Positions 1-12,625 are shown, numbered from the stretch's first letter. The stretch: DNA of 64,000 nucleotides from Ancylostoma caninum (GCA_037903475.1 JBAJFG010000649.1:434001-498000); one strand, 5' to 3'. Made by a program: numbers and translations. The notes: generated by a model not told the origin, from the sequence alone.

Positions 1-939
1 CTGCTATTTTACCAGTTATGTTTAGTGAAGGAATGAAACAAACCCTGAAAGTAGTTATATCAACCACGTGAAATTTCCATTTGCAACGTTTGAGATCTAA
101 CAATAAGTAGAATGAAGGAATTCAAGTGAATTTGAAAATAGTCTTCTAGAACAAGAACACCGCAAATGCCTACGTGCATTTGGACGAAAAAATTTAAAAA
201 AAAAAGGAAAAACGGAATTTAAGAAATGTGGCAAGCAATTATTTGATGATCTAATACAGCTACGGTAGCAGCATCTTCCGCTTTACAAGAATGTATCACA
301 AGGACGGAAGATATCATGGATCGAGTATCGCGAAGCATGTGGATTTTAAGCACCAATTTCTCGAATAAACATAAATTTTATTCGAATTGAAGACCATAAA
401 TGGTGAAACCAAACAATGCACTACATGACCCCCCTTCAGCTCCGAGTCACTACCTACATATTTGCAACTTCAACGGTTTCTGTATTTATCCCCATTTTGA
501 GTATTCTTTTGCCCTGCTGGCCCCAAGTTGTTATGAGCAGAATGAGAAAACCTGTTCTGTTTCTCATTTCTCTTAATAAGAATGTGTCCTGAGACTTTTT
601 CTTCTGAAGTTTTCTAGACTTTGCAACGTTATTAATTTTACTTATTCCACTTACAGTTTTTTCAGTGTAAGTGGTCGCGTTCTATAAGAACTGCAGTTTT
701 CCCGGTAATCAAAGGACGAACGGGCCTGGAACATTCATAGTGTTCAGGTAAATTCTCGGAATTATTCAGTATAACATTATAGAAATAGTTTTTATGTGTG
801 AGGCGACAAGAGCAGTCAGAGGGGTATGAGTTATTCATCGAAACCGAGCGGACCGTGTTCCCGTGGATGGTCCCTACTTTGAATAGCCCAATCACGGAAA
901 TATGGCCCGCCCCATTCCACCTGCTCGAACGTTCAAATA
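1..939. other. Intergenic DNA, no gene seen
   Basis: AT-rich sequence. I found no chain of splice-compatible exons on either strand. The only open frames are short and lack flanking splice sites in phase. Confidence 0.5.
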
Positions 940-1150
940 CTCGAAAATAAGAGGGTTCCGAAAAATTCGAAAATGAGATGGTTCAATAGTATTCAAAAGT
1001 TTGAAAATTCGGTCGATTAAAAAGTGTGAAAGTTCGAATATTCGAACATTGGGTAGTTCGGAAAAATTCGAAAGTTCGACTACCCAAAAATTCGTCGGAT
1101 CCCAGAAATTCGAAAATTCGAAAAATGGAAAGTTCGAAAAATATTTTCAA
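940..1150. repeat. TTCGAA-rich degenerate simple repeat
   Basis: Short words such as AAATTCGAAAA and AGTTCGAA recur irregularly. The word TTCGAA is its own reverse complement, so the tract is rich in short palindromes. Similar TTCGAA-rich patches occur near 42650-42720 and 49815-49880. A small direct repeat of ggtatatggtagatg follows at about 1180-1218, next to the stop codon of the metalloprotease gene. Confidence 0.6.
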
Positions 1151-1220
1151 ATAAAAAATTCGGCCCTGTAGTGCGGATGATAGATGGTATATGGTAGATG
1201 TATGGTATATGGTAGATGTT

Positions 1221-2700
1221 TTAGATCCAGCTGCTAATATTTAGATATGGACGCGTGACATGCTGCGACGAGTTCGAGGAAATGTACCTCGAGTAATATT
1301 TGAAACACTCACCATATAGTTTTCGTAGTGATATTTTGTCGACATTTGGAACACCATCCAAGGTCCCGTATGGAACTAGTGCTGGTTTCAATATGGGATA
1401 CATTATGGAGCTGAAATTCATCATAAATTTTCGACCCATGGCTGAATTAGCAATAATTTTTTCTCCTACCCGCGATAGAAGTTATGACGCAGTCCAAGCG
1501 TGTGGCCAATCTCATGGAGGAGGGTGTGGAAGAGGGAAATGCCTCTCTAAATAATATTTTTCAGAATGAATAATGATACTATGGTAGATTCTTGTGTTTA
1601 AGATTATACGCACCGGGACATGGTTTCGGTATCCCCAGATACGGCTTCTATCCAAGATAATTCGGCTGTTCAATGGTCGAGTAGCCCCAGCTGCCACTAC
1701 AATGGTAGAAGTTGGTTTGCTATGCATGGATTTTCGTGGAATCATCCATAGCCTTGATTTGAAGTGAAATTGGCTTACCGTTCATGAATGCGATCGGAAA
1801 CTCTTGGAAACTTATGACGATATCCGCTTTTTTCGCGTCTTTTGTTTCCATGAAATCGATTCCGGCCACTTGTCGCCATTTCTCAAATGCCTCATCGCAT
1901 GCTTCCCTGAAATTCAAGGTGTAATGTATGTGTTCAACAGAGTAGTGGAAATTCAGGGTTGGAAGTTTAGGGGCCCCTCTTCTTCTAGAGCAACTTACAA
2001 TCATGGTTACTTCTGCAGTTAGTGTATACCTCCCATAAATGTGTATGAAAATCCAACGTAAGGTAGGAATAATCACCTTGTCTGCGAGCGAGTAAGCGAG
2101 GTTGGATATGAAGTAATGTTCCAGAGAAGTATCTTCTTCTGCCAGAGTTCATTTTTCGGTAGTTCTAGGCAAAAAATATCGTGATGTATGAGAAAACCCA
2201 AAGGTGTCTCCTCTATATCTTACCCTTCAGCTCTTCCCCCTGGAACATATCCTTGTTCCCACATCGATACTCGTTCATTTTTGCCTGTGTAGGTACGTCC
2301 ACAACACCGGAACGATAGATAAGGAATGCTTTCTGAAATCGCCTAAACCAAGAACTTTTTAATTATTAACTATGTTCTTAAGTGTTGAAAGTTTGATTTG
2401 CAAAGCTCTTTGGCAAACTCACAGAAGTGCTGCCTGCAGGTCGTATTTGGTTGGCTCCTGCGTCTTGCCGTCCGAAATTTTCGATGCTTTCGGCTTGGAC
2501 ATGTAGCCAAAGGCGGCTAGGTAATGCTGAACATGGAAATCTTCGAATTCGCCATTGACCCATTATGTATGGCTTACCTTGGCATCTCTCTCTACGATAT
2601 CCTTAATTTTTGGGTTGGTCAGTTCGCCATTTGTACCAGGTGCTCCTGCGTGTCCTAAGCAAGCGAGAGCTGAGAGTATGAGCAAGATATACCAGACCAT
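1221..2700 (-). CDS. Matrixin (M10A) metalloprotease, secreted, no hemopexin domain
   Basis: Eight exons read on the minus strand: 2578-2700, 2423-2526, 2224-2342, 2077-2164, 1779-1906, 1614-1696, 1470-1546 and 1221-1410. All splice phases agree and give about 303 residues. Residues 1-18 form a signal peptide (MVWYILLILSALACLGHA). A propeptide follows, with a cysteine switch YRCGNKD at Cys103 in place of the usual PRCGxPD. The catalytic zinc site HEIGHTLGLRH has His226, Glu227, His230 and His236. The Met-turn SIMYP (Met244) follows, then the family's closing LYG motif. Matrixins cut extracellular matrix and cuticle proteins. The stretch before the zinc helix is short and has IILD where most members have HFD, so the structural zinc ligand may be missing. 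After LYG the frame runs about 29 residues to a stop at 1221. A GTGAGT donor at 1307-1312 could instead lead to an unseen last exon, so the C-terminus is uncertain. The acceptor of exon 6 could also be 6 bases further on. Confidence 0.9.
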
Positions 2701-5165
2701 ACTGAAATATTACAATTTAACTTTGGTCGTATTGGCTTTTTGTACATCTTTCCGCTATACATTCAAATAAGTGTCAACCTAAGGTACATAGAATGCTCTG
2801 GTGCACAAAGCGAGTAGTGTATAAAAAATGGCCATTTTTGAATATCTAATTATTTAACTATTTATTTGTTTATTTATTTACATCGTACATGCCTGCCGCA
2901 AAGAGGCGAAAAGTTCATTTCTAAACGAGTTGTGAGCCATAAAACTGCTAAACGAAAGTGGTAGAGCTGAAACAACAAGTAGGTTGCGTGAGACCGAATA
3001 TGGTATAACTTAACTTCATTTTCAACTAGCTGCGGTCACTGCGAGGTTAGGTTAGTGGAACCCTTTGTAATATCCAACACGTCAGATAAGGCCAGTAACG
3101 TCAATGAATTGAGTAGTTGGCGTAGATCCCTTTTGGAATACGTCATTCAACTTTCATTCAGAATCGAAGAGACTTTTCGAATACGTGTGAAGGCTACGAA
3201 ATTTAAAAAAAAACACTGGATGTAGAATTCGGCTGTCCATCATCTCAGCACTTGGTTTAGTCTGTTCCACGTTGAATGATGCTTAGAAACACATCAGAGA
3301 GGAACAGAAGGCGAGAAGATCTGCAGAGGTTGAAGGGGGTGTTAAGGTAGGAAATACACGTAAATACTCAACTATCGCTGCGTTTGGAACGTACTATAAC
3401 AATATACCGACCCTAGTTAGATGAAAATTTAGTTGAGCTGAGCCCAGGACCATCAACTACATATGACTGAGCCCTATGATGTATAGTGAAAAAACCAGCA
3501 TCATATTAGGTATAATTTATTACAGAAAATAACAGTCCTCTTAGTGGCATTGCGGAAGACCACTTCTTGTTTTTCGAACTTTCGAGTTCAGCGAACAAGG
3601 TGTCTGAGGCATCCACAATAACTCAATATGAATGCGATGAGATTCCGGAATTGATGTGGTAGAAAGGGTTTTTGTGTAGCCACACTGTCGTTCTCTTGTG
3701 TTACTGCGCGAATAGCCCGTTACCTGATTATGAGTACCGAAAAGAAATGGTATAAATCAATATAATTTGAATTAAAATGATGTGCCGGTTGAAAGGCGTT
3801 GACAGCAGCACTTCAGGGCCGTATTCCAGGAAGTTCTCCTGTAATAATGTATGAAAGGGGCAATTTAGCCAATTTTGGCAACTCGTAGATGGATTGGCGG
3901 CCAAGAAATGAAGAGAAATCGAAGCGACATCTCAGATACATCTAAGATGCGAGTGTCGCCGGCGTCAGCATGAAAAAAGGCGAAGATCCTTAGATGGAAA
4001 CATTGCCAGCATTGATTGTTACACTGTGAAATGATTAAGTAATGTCTCCTTCAACAAGAGTTTAAGGAGCAGTGACCATGCGGTTTTCGTGAAGGTGAAA
4101 CCTAAGGCGTTTAAAAAACAGAATGAATTTGATGGTAATCTAACATTCCTCAATAAAATTGATTTCAAGGAAGGAAATCAAGCGGAGGAAGATAAATGCG
4201 AGAGGGCAATGGGAGAGGAACTTAAGAAATTGAGGAAGGGTGCATCAAACGGAGGAAAACAGAACTATTTTCTTGGATAATCAAGAGATTATCCGCCCAT
4301 TCAGTGGCGCTGGTTTGACGAACACGCTCTTGGTCGCGCGATCAACGTCAACGTAGTGAATCATTAGCGGCGACTGGCCTCCTTTATGTCGGAGTTTTTT
4401 CGAAGTCACGTCCAGTCAAGGAACTTTTACTTTTGGGATGAAATGTGCTCACTAAATATGTATGTACCGATGTCTTTCCAGAGGTTTCTACTGGCGTTGT
4501 TTTAAGAGAGATGACGTAAGGAACGTACTGGGAGGGCCATAAGCTATTGTAAATTCGCTGACGCAATTCTTAGTGCTTTTCTCATGCTTTTGGCTGCGCT
4601 AAAGAGTTTCTGATAGCTCTGGACCATTTCTTGACCGCGAACTCGTTCTGGAGGCTTAGGAATTAACTAAAGGTCGGAAATTTAAAGTTGCTGACATCTA
4701 GGGCCGCCAGATGGAATCATTGGAAAGGTATATAATGATTTCGGGGTAGCGTGATTTTTCGTTTCCACACTTTTGGTAGGTAATTCCATGGAAAGGAATG
4801 GTTACACTCGGAAAGGTCATTCCTTGGGCTTCATGAACAACATAAGACGAGAGGACTCTTTTTGAAGAATTTATGGATTCTTTGTATAAACATCATCGGG
4901 GGTCGCACTTTTCGAGGGCGTGTCTTGAGACCAATTGCTCCAGAGAGAGGAGCTCCAACAGGAATCTATTTTGACACGAAAATACTTATTTCCTCCTTTG
5001 TTTTTTTTTATTCCTCTATGTAAGTGAGAGAATGCCAGTGCATTTACGTACATCTATTATTATTTTCAAATAATTACTATTAATCCTTTCACGTTTGAAT
5101 TAATACTTCTATTGTTTTTATTTTCCGTTCGGATGCCTAGAGCATATACCCCACTTTTTTTGAAC
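2701..5165. other. Intergenic DNA upstream of the metalloprotease, no gene seen
   Basis: I see no supported exon chain. There is a TTTATTTA-type simple tract near 2850-2880. The promoter of the metalloprotease should lie just above 2700, but I recognise no defined element there. Confidence 0.4.
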
Positions 5166-5253
5166 GCTACCCTCCGCTCACTTTCCGCGTCGCGGTTCCG
5201 CGGCGTACTTCTTGAGGCCGCGGATGGGCCACCGCCATTGGCGGTCACTATAC
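5166..5253. repeat. Half copy of a GC-rich TA-type MITE
   Basis: It matches the right half of the element at 9544-9751, including the terminal word GGCCACCGCCATTG, but has no left end. GC-rich sequence in AT-rich surroundings marks it as an insertion remnant. Confidence 0.55.
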
Positions 5254-7660
5254 AGCTACCAAATCTTACTATTCTATTTATATCGCTGGAATATTTTTTT
5301 TGTAGTTCGAAAATTCATTTATTGCTAAGGGAGTGCCACATAGTAGGTGCATAACTGAGCATCATGACAAGAACAGAATGAGTCCAGGATCTTTTTTTTT
5401 TTGTTTATCAAAGTTTTCCTGTAATGCACTCCACCTATGGATGAAAGTGTGCGTCTGTGACAGCTGTTCTCCCACAGAAAATAGGGATGAGAACAGAAAT
5501 TTTATAATGGAATTTGTGAAAATCTTGTCGATGTGAGGTGGGACTGTTCCACTCATTGAAATAAACTAAATTTCGGTAATTCATCACACAATTTGAGTGT
5601 TACCCATTAACTGTGACTACTTGTGACCGGTTTCACGGAATAGAGGGAACCTCACTTATGCAATGCTATTACTAAGAAATTGGCTAGAAAATTAATGGAT
5701 AGAACAATTCTGGAAATCATTGCAAATGACAATGGAAAATGCACAAAAATAGCACTTAGTTGGAAGGGATGAAACTCCTTCCATTAGAAGCTAAAAGAAA
5801 TGTTCAACTGCTCGAGAAATCCCTTCCCTCCTGCCACATTATATACGGCTATGTAGAAGAGTGAAACTGAGATGTTGTCACTCGAAGCGTGAGTCATAGG
5901 GGTTTTTCCAGAGATTTCTTTCGGACCAGTTGGCGATGTCCAGATGGCAAAATGCACTTTGAGGAGACACAAGACAAAAATTAAGTCAGCCAACAGGTAG
6001 TAGGTTTGAGTGCAAATAAAGTAGTCATTGATAACGCAGCTATAGTAGGTTTGAGTGCAAATAAAGTAGTCATTGATAACGCAGCTACATATGAGTAGTT
6101 CCATATGGTTTGGGTTCCACTCAGTAGTTGAGAAGTCACGCTACAATGGAGTACCGATAATAATCGCGGTAAAAGAGTAACGCTAGCAATCATTCATGGG
6201 ACGAGAGCTGAATCCACGGCTGCATGCATCATTGAGATTACCCAGGGTAAACGTGTTGACATCGCGATGGATGATTTTGTGCAGTGTTAGCGCGTTTACC
6301 CTGGGTAATCTCATGGGTACCTTTGGCCTCACGTTGGATGTTGTGAATACCAAGAGTTGCTTGATATCTAGCTTTGGGTGTTTACCTAGAGAGTAATGTT
6401 CTATTTTGCTCCGTATATGTTGAGACTTTTGTTTTTCCTATGCCAAAGCAAAACTAAAGCTACGTTCCTCTAAAAACTAGTGAAAGTTTTACAGCCAAGC
6501 ATATTCTGGCTTGAAATCTCCAGATTTGATCCCGTTTTTTGAGAAATTCGGGACTGTATTGATAGTCAGATCAGTCCATCTAGCACAGAACATAGGATTT
6601 TTAGCGAAAGTCAGAGTATAGAAACAATTGTTTGAAAACATTTCTTAACACGAATTAACAGCTATTTGGGGGTACCAGAACCAATGTTGCAGAGAAAGAG
6701 AAAGAGAGAGAGAAAATAGAGAAAGAGAGAGAGAATTGGAACATGACCTCGCAAAATGATAAAGTTGGAATAGCTGGGAGAGGGGAGGGTAGCACATCTC
6801 CTTGCCCACGCGTTTGACGTCTATAGCCATATACGAGCAAGTGATTCTGAGTAAGAAGACGTTATCAGAGAATAAATGGGCGCAGACACCTACTAACCGG
6901 TTCTTTAACCGCACAAAAGTTAATGGTTCTATCGATTTTGGCACTTTTTAAAAATTATTTTTAGCGTTCTAATGTAGTTTCCCGGCTGTATGTTGAGAGT
7001 AAGGCGTGATTACTTTTGAAAGCCTTTCACTTCTAGAAGAAAACACTTTTCACTTCTCTAAAATGAAACTTTAACATGTCGCAGTAATTAATGGAATGAA
7101 ATCAGGCAAAGTGCATACAGTTATTCTTTATTTATACAATGCAAGGCGTTGACCATGAAAATAGCAGTTAATGTAAATGGAAGTTCATTTTTTCAAGTTT
7201 CACCGAAAGAGTCATGTACTTTTTCCATCTTTTCCACCGAGGAATTATGAGATATTCAATCCTATCGCTCACTGTACATGTGTCGCATATTTGGCCAGTG
7301 CAAATTCCTCATACTACTTCTAACGATGGCTCAGCTTCTTTATGAGGTGACAACAAATTTTTAGGCCTTTTAGAAACCTTCTCCGTTACCTATACCTCAT
7401 CTATCTTCCTAATAAAATCTCCATCACCTAATTTCAGGTATTTACTCTTCACTGCTCAAGTTGATAACTTGTGGTGATGCTCGCTTCTCAAAGCTGCTTC
7501 AGGCAGTCAGTTTTTTCGCTGAGATCCCACTTTTCCGTTTTTTTTTGTTGCCAAATTCATACTGCAACGGCTTCACTATTTTTTGTTCATTTAATCCAGA
7601 GATTGAAGCTTGTGTAATGAGGGATGAACTCCATTAAATGATCGATTTAAATTAAGGTTA
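5254..7660. other. Intergenic DNA with small repeats
   Basis: No supported gene. It contains a perfect 45-bp tandem duplication at about 5998-6089, a short inverted-repeat element at 6233-6313 (listed separately) and a GA-rich tract at about 6690-6740. Confidence 0.45.
6233..6313. repeat. Short inverted-repeat element, ACCCAGGGT family
   Basis: The ends are inverted copies of TGAGATTACCCAGGGTAAAC around a centre of about 35 bp. Related copies lie at about 23367-23458 and 34662-34735, with a half copy near 23764-23786. I could not identify a clear target-site duplication. Confidence 0.7.
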
Positions 7661-7901
7661 TTAAGTGTGCCCTTCCATGTGTATGTTAGCTGAGTCATCA
7701 TTTCGAAGCATCTGTCCATTTCTTTTCATGTGGAAGAGACCCACTGTGACCGTGACTGTAATAGAGAAGCTGTCGCGACTGAAAGACAGGCCGTGCCTGT
7801 TTTTTACCGAAGCCCACTGGTACAGGTCATTCCCCATTGCTCATATTCTGAACTTCCTGTGGAATTTCCCTGATCATGTGAACATTGTGCCACAGTAACG
7901 T
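7661..7901 (-). CDS. Possible last two exons of an unrecognised gene
   Basis: Exons 7808-7901 and 7661-7778 join in phase across a 29-bp gap. The acceptor CTTTCAG at the second exon is good. The second exon codes for a beta-strand-like stretch (FSITVTVTV) and ends in TAA at 7661. The first exon carries two cysteines. The proposed intron is very short for a nematode and the first exon's acceptor is weak, so this may be chance. I recognise no family. Upstream exons were not found. Confidence 0.2.
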
Positions 7902-8725
7902 CTGTCGTCGATTTTTCGTGGTACTACAGTACTATGGTCAGCTTCACTGGAGAATATAGCGGGAGCATTGCCAGAGGAAAAAAAGTGAGGGAAAGTGCGT
8001 AGAAATTGGAGGGAATGGGAGAAAGGTAGGCAATGGCTGTGAATATTTAAATATCATCAGGTTTGGAAAAGACTGTAACTGTAACTGGGCGTCCGTCCTC
8101 CAAAGAAAAAGCGGCAGTGCAAGTATAACTGGACTAGAAGTGGGGAGCTCATTAGGCTCCTCTTCATTGCGTTATTTTAACGATTTCTAGTGAAGATGAT
8201 GAAATATGTTCAGTAAATTGCTTCTGACGTTGACGTTCCCCATAATGAATTAATTTGACCTTTGTAAGGTGAGGTGATGGCGAAATCAGCGATTACTTCG
8301 TGAGAGTCGCCTTTTTTTCTATTTCGATCGATAAGAAAAAGAAATCGATATATAGATTATTTCCTTTGATTGGTTCCATTCGATTTTGTTTCAGTTCTCA
8401 CCAAACTATTTTGCCAGCTTTCAGCTGACCATAAGATTGTTTAATTTTTACAGTTCGCATTTCTTTTCATGTATTTGGTCGGTGGCATGTGAAAATACGT
8501 CCTAATATGTATGAGCAATCCATCGTTCGGTAGCAATTACTAAAATTACTTAGCCGTTGCGATCGTGATAGACTCACTCAGACTTGCTATTACGAAAACC
8601 AAGAAATTACTTCCGTCAGGGAGTTTTTTGCAATCTAGACACCAGAATAGATGTAAAAATAATCGCTCTGTTTGTGCATGAGTCAGCGTGACTTGGTATG
8701 ACGTGATGTTACAGGAAAGTATGTG

Positions 8726-8985
8726 CAGTGGACGTCAATGTCGGTGGCCCATTCGCGGCCTCGAGAAGTACGCCGCGCAACCGCGCCGCGCGCACCGGAA
8801 TGGGTTTCGCGGCCGCCGGAATGCTATTCCTAGAGGTTTTTTTCCCGATTCGGTCGAAAATCCTTGAAACGGGTGGAAAAGCTGCTAGAAATAACACAAC
8901 ATCAGCAGGAGACATCGGTTATGGCGCGCGCAGCGAGGTTGTGCGGCGTCCTTCTCGAGGCCGTGGATGGGCCACCTGTATCTGC
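8726..8985. repeat. Diverged copy of the GC-rich TA-type MITE
   Basis: The left end CAGTGGACGTCAATG matches the element at 9544. The interior shares TTCCCGATTCGGTCGAAAAT and a run around GAAAAGCTGCTAGAAAT. The right end has decayed after GGCCACC. Confidence 0.7.
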
Positions 8986-9543
8986 TTTCTGTAATGATCT
9001 AGGCGAAATTTCGATGTGAAAAAGCCAAGTTTCGCTTTTCTGTCTCCTACTGTTCCTATCTCGATGACTTTTTTTTGGAAAAATAATGAGAACGGAACAA
9101 TAAAAATCAATATTAACTTATCAATATTCAGCTCCAAATGATCAGTATTAAAATTAATATTTTTTAAATCCTATCTTGAGCAAATTTGGAGTGTCAGTAT
9201 TTTCGGGAGATAACATTGGATTAATATGCTGCAATATTTTCCACTTACTAGGTGGCAAAGAGGCGTGCAAACAAGCAGAAACGTTTCCGTTCGAGAAGCG
9301 GCAAAGTGGTTGATGCTGTGATTGCGTCGTAGCAGCGGCATCAGATGCTATTTGCAGCTTTTTCTGCTACAAATGGCCTGTGATTAGCCTGTTCGCGGAA
9401 GTGTTCACCGCGACTGTGCAGCTGTTTCTTTCATTCCTGTTCTCTGCAAAGTCATCATAGGCAGCGCTAATTTCCGTTAGCAGTTTTTAACAATTTCAGT
9501 CGCTATTCACATTAAGGGGGGGGCAACCTCAACTACGTACGTA

Positions 9544-9751
9544 CAGTGGACGTCAATGACGGTGGCCCATCCGCGGCCTCGAAAAGGAAGCCGCGTTTTC
9601 TTCCCGATTCGGTCGAAAATCCCTAAAAAGGGTAGAAAAGCTGCTAGAAATAGCATAACTGCAGCAAAAGACATCGGTTATGGTGCGCGCGGCGCGGTTG
9701 CGTGGCGTTCTCCAGAGGACGTGGATAGGCCACCGCCATTGACGTCCACTG
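9544..9751. mobile_element. MITE with TA target duplication (Tc1/mariner-like)
   Basis: 208 bp bounded by CAGTGGACGTCAATGACGG and its near-perfect inverted copy, with TA at 9542-9543 and 9752-9753. It has no coding capacity. TA duplications are the signature of Tc1/mariner transposases, so an autonomous relative probably mobilised it. Its terminal repeat differs from the mariner-type repeat at 41456. Confidence 0.85.
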
Positions 9752-11351
9752 TAGTGGAAATGTGGAACTGAATCTTTTTTCGCGCTAATGTTCGCTGAAC
9801 ATGATTTCAGCCAATTTGAGCGATGTGAAGGAGAAAAGTGGCAAATCCGTATGTAATTAGCGATTCTGCAACTCCCTGCAACTTACTTTTACATCAAACG
9901 ATGATTTCCAAACAAAGTCTAGCGGTAAAAAGGCTACAGATTTCAGAGGTCCCACAGCTCAATTTGATTGGCTGAAAACCGCTGACTTCGCCCGCCCACG
10001 GCATCTGAGGAAGTTTTTCTACAGATTTCTTCCAAATTCATCTGACCATACTAAGTATTTGTCTATTCAAATTCACATGGACGTTTTCTTAAAAAAAAAA
10101 AGAATCCTGCGCCCATACAAGGTGAGATCCCGTTAAAAGCTAGCCCTTATTACCTCTTGAAAATTTGCTGTCGGAAAATGGCGGAAAATGACGCCATGGT
10201 CTTGGCCTAATGTGAGTTGGATGGACAAAAACTGCAAAGAATTAAGATGAAATTATTATAATTTATCGAATATATATTAGAACGTCGCCTCTAATCAAAC
10301 TGTCGAAACCGGAGCTTTCACTCTCAAAAAAAAAAAAAGAAAAAGAGAAAAAGAAGTGGTTTGGAAAGGAAGTCATCGAATTGAACACCTATCTTGTACA
10401 GGACTATGCACTACATCGCCTCTTGGTCCAATAAAAGATGATAAGAGATCATCCATAGCTTTTGAAAGCTACCCGTACGGGGTTTGGGTATGAAAAACGG
10501 TTGTGGGCTCTCATTAATAGAGGGTCCGGTTTTGATAGAGTTGCAATTCCGAACATCACTTTGGACCAACTCAGATGTAAAAGCAAAAGTTCAACATGGA
10601 ACAAAATTCTTTAAAACCGTGTTTTGCTTCCACTCTTCGCCTTACTACGTTAGCAAGTTTGAAAACAACCAATCTGAGTTGAAGAGATCTCTGATCACTG
10701 ATCATTAGTCAGTGTTTCATCGCGCTACACGTCATTGTTTGTGTTATATTTAAAGTCGGCTGTTTTTCTCATCAGTCTTCTGCTTAGTGTGTGATTTGCG
10801 TGAACTGCTGAAGGGCGGCAGGTTCTTTCTTTCTCCTTCATAATAGATATCTGCAGAAGAAACTCGCAATTTCCAATTTATTTCTTTTCGTAGCTTCAGG
10901 TGGCTTGTTTCTTCCTCTTCTTCATGCTCCCTCATTCCGTTCCCCAAAATCCAATGAAGTTTTCGTTTTGGACCGAGTTAGTCATGCATTCTGAAATAAT
11001 CAGGTTATTCAAGGCCCTCAGAATATAGAAAAACTAGCTTGATAGCCATTTTCCCGATAGCACCTAAATATGAGGACGGTGACCCTCCCATCAAAAGAGT
11101 CACTCCCTGTATGTGATGCAAGGTTCTCTTTTTTTTTGTTCAGTGGTAGGGTGCTGACTATGGAGTCCGATGACCTGGTCTTACTATACTGCGTTCCACC
11201 AGGGATAATAGCCGAAGAGAAATTAGAGAAAAAAGAAATTGTGTAGTTGCGACTCGACGAAGTTACAGTAATCTGAAAACGTTAGTGTAGCAGTGTTAGA
11301 GCGTGTCATTATGTACAGTCGAAAGACCACGTGAAAGCGGAGGTTCCAGCA
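9752..11351. other. Intergenic DNA, no secure gene
   Basis: A 38-bp exon-like segment at 9811-9848 lies between a TTTCAG acceptor and a GTATGT donor, but it joins nothing I could find. The rest shows no supported exon. Confidence 0.4.
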
Positions 11352-11500
11352 ATTCGCACGTCTCAGGCACTTTCAGAGGACGATCCGCGTGCCAAACCCT
11401 TGGTTGCGGACGGGCCGCGGACCCAAAATGTGGGCGGAGCTTCGCAGCCAACCAGCCGCGGACCCATTCTGAACACGGACCATCCGCGCGCCTTAATTTT
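11352..11500. repeat. Left member of a GC-rich inverted pair
   Basis: It begins with CTCAGGCACTTTCAG, whose reverse complement ends the segment at 12455-12625. Both interiors are rich in GCGGAC and GCGCGC words. The two face each other across about 1 kb. I see no target-site duplication. Confidence 0.6.
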
Positions 11501-11774
11501 GGCGTGAACTGTGAAACAACCGCGACGAAATATTACAGCATTTTATTCATTTGAATTCAAATTGCCGCGAACCCAGTGCTGACTGAACTTCGTATCTATT
11601 CTACCTATTTTTCTACCTATTTTTCGTTTGTTTTGAGTGTCTTGGTGGGATGAAGTCACACACGCTTTGGTTTTCAATCGTCTCCCGTTTTCGTATACAT
11701 AGAGGAATGCTCTTGTTTTACATTTTTCAAAATTTAGGCTCACTTGAAGTGCGTTACTGCCCCTCAGACCTCAG

Positions 11775-12143
11775 ACCATTGTCGGAGAAGGCGAAGTGAC
11801 AGAAGAAGTTGTGTCTGGCGCCGCTTCACAAGCTGAGCAGCCGAATCAAGCAATGGTACAGTGAGGCCGAGAAGTTCAGAAAGAGCACATCGTCAGTTGG
11901 TTACTTCTTTATAACTCTTAGCTTACCTGTCATTTTTACTAATTCATCTAGTGAACAGCTATAGATACCACATATTATACTTTTGAAGGGAACACGCACT
12001 ATGGCTGCATCTATGGGTGACAGAGAAGAAGGCTTCGAAGTTCATAACCTTTTCCAGTGAGTTCGTTTCTGTAGTTCCCAACGTCACTATTATTAAGGAG
12101 TGTTTGGATTTTCAGAGATACGAATGATCTATACGACACTTAA
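11775..12143 (+). CDS. Possible 3' end of an unrecognised gene
   Basis: Three exons, 11775-11855, 11989-12056 and 12116-12143, join in phase. They have GTACAG and GTGAGT donors and a TTTTCAG acceptor before the last exon; the acceptor of the middle exon (TTGAAG) is weak. The peptide is acidic, includes DREEGFEVHNLFQ, and ends in NDLYDT and TAA. The stop overlaps an AATAAA at 12142-12147, a plausible poly(A) signal. I recognise no domain and found no upstream exons. The segment lies inside the inverted pair 11352-11500 and 12455-12625, so it could be a captured gene fragment. Confidence 0.3.
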
Positions 12144-12454
12144 TAAAGCAGGCAGTGCAGGCGGAAAGAAGGGTGTATATATGAATACCGATAGATAGAG
12201 GATATGTACAATACTCGTGACGCCACGGTCACTGATGTATTGTACACCTCCTTCTACTTATTCGTTCATTCTTGTCTGATATTATTTCAAGCTGTATAGA
12301 CGTTGTCACGTAGACTCCCGTCATTTGAAGCTATATTTGCTTTGTTTGTACTAAGATAATGGTAAAATAAATTAACCATTTATTATATGTGATGTTAACG
12401 TTTTGTCCATTTGTGATATGAAGACTGTTAAAGAAAAGGTAGAGGACGGAGCTA

Positions 12455-12625
12455 TTCACCGGTTCTCAGAAAGGCGCGCGGCTGGTCTGTTGAAGGCACG
12501 CGGCTGGTCCGCTGGCAAGCAGCAGCGGACGGCCCGCGCACCCAAGTCCTGGCGAATTCTCAACCCTTACGCGGGCCGTCCTGTATTGGGTGCGCGCGCC
12601 ATCCGCTGAAAGTGCCTGAGGTAGC
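12455..12625. repeat. Right member of the GC-rich inverted pair
   Basis: It ends in CTGAAAGTGCCTGAG, the reverse complement of the start of 11352-11500. It is GC-rich with internal direct repeats of CGCGGCTGGTC. Confidence 0.6.

Noticed and set aside
7436..7480. TTTCAG-preceded exon candidate on the plus strand
   Set aside because: All three frames stop within a few codons or lack a donor, and nothing upstream or downstream joins it.
8046..8125. Minus-strand segment resembling the end of an Ig-like domain (YTCTAAFSLEDGRP)
   Set aside because: It ends at a stop without a poly(A) signal, and no donor in it matches the phase of the exon pair at 7661-7901.
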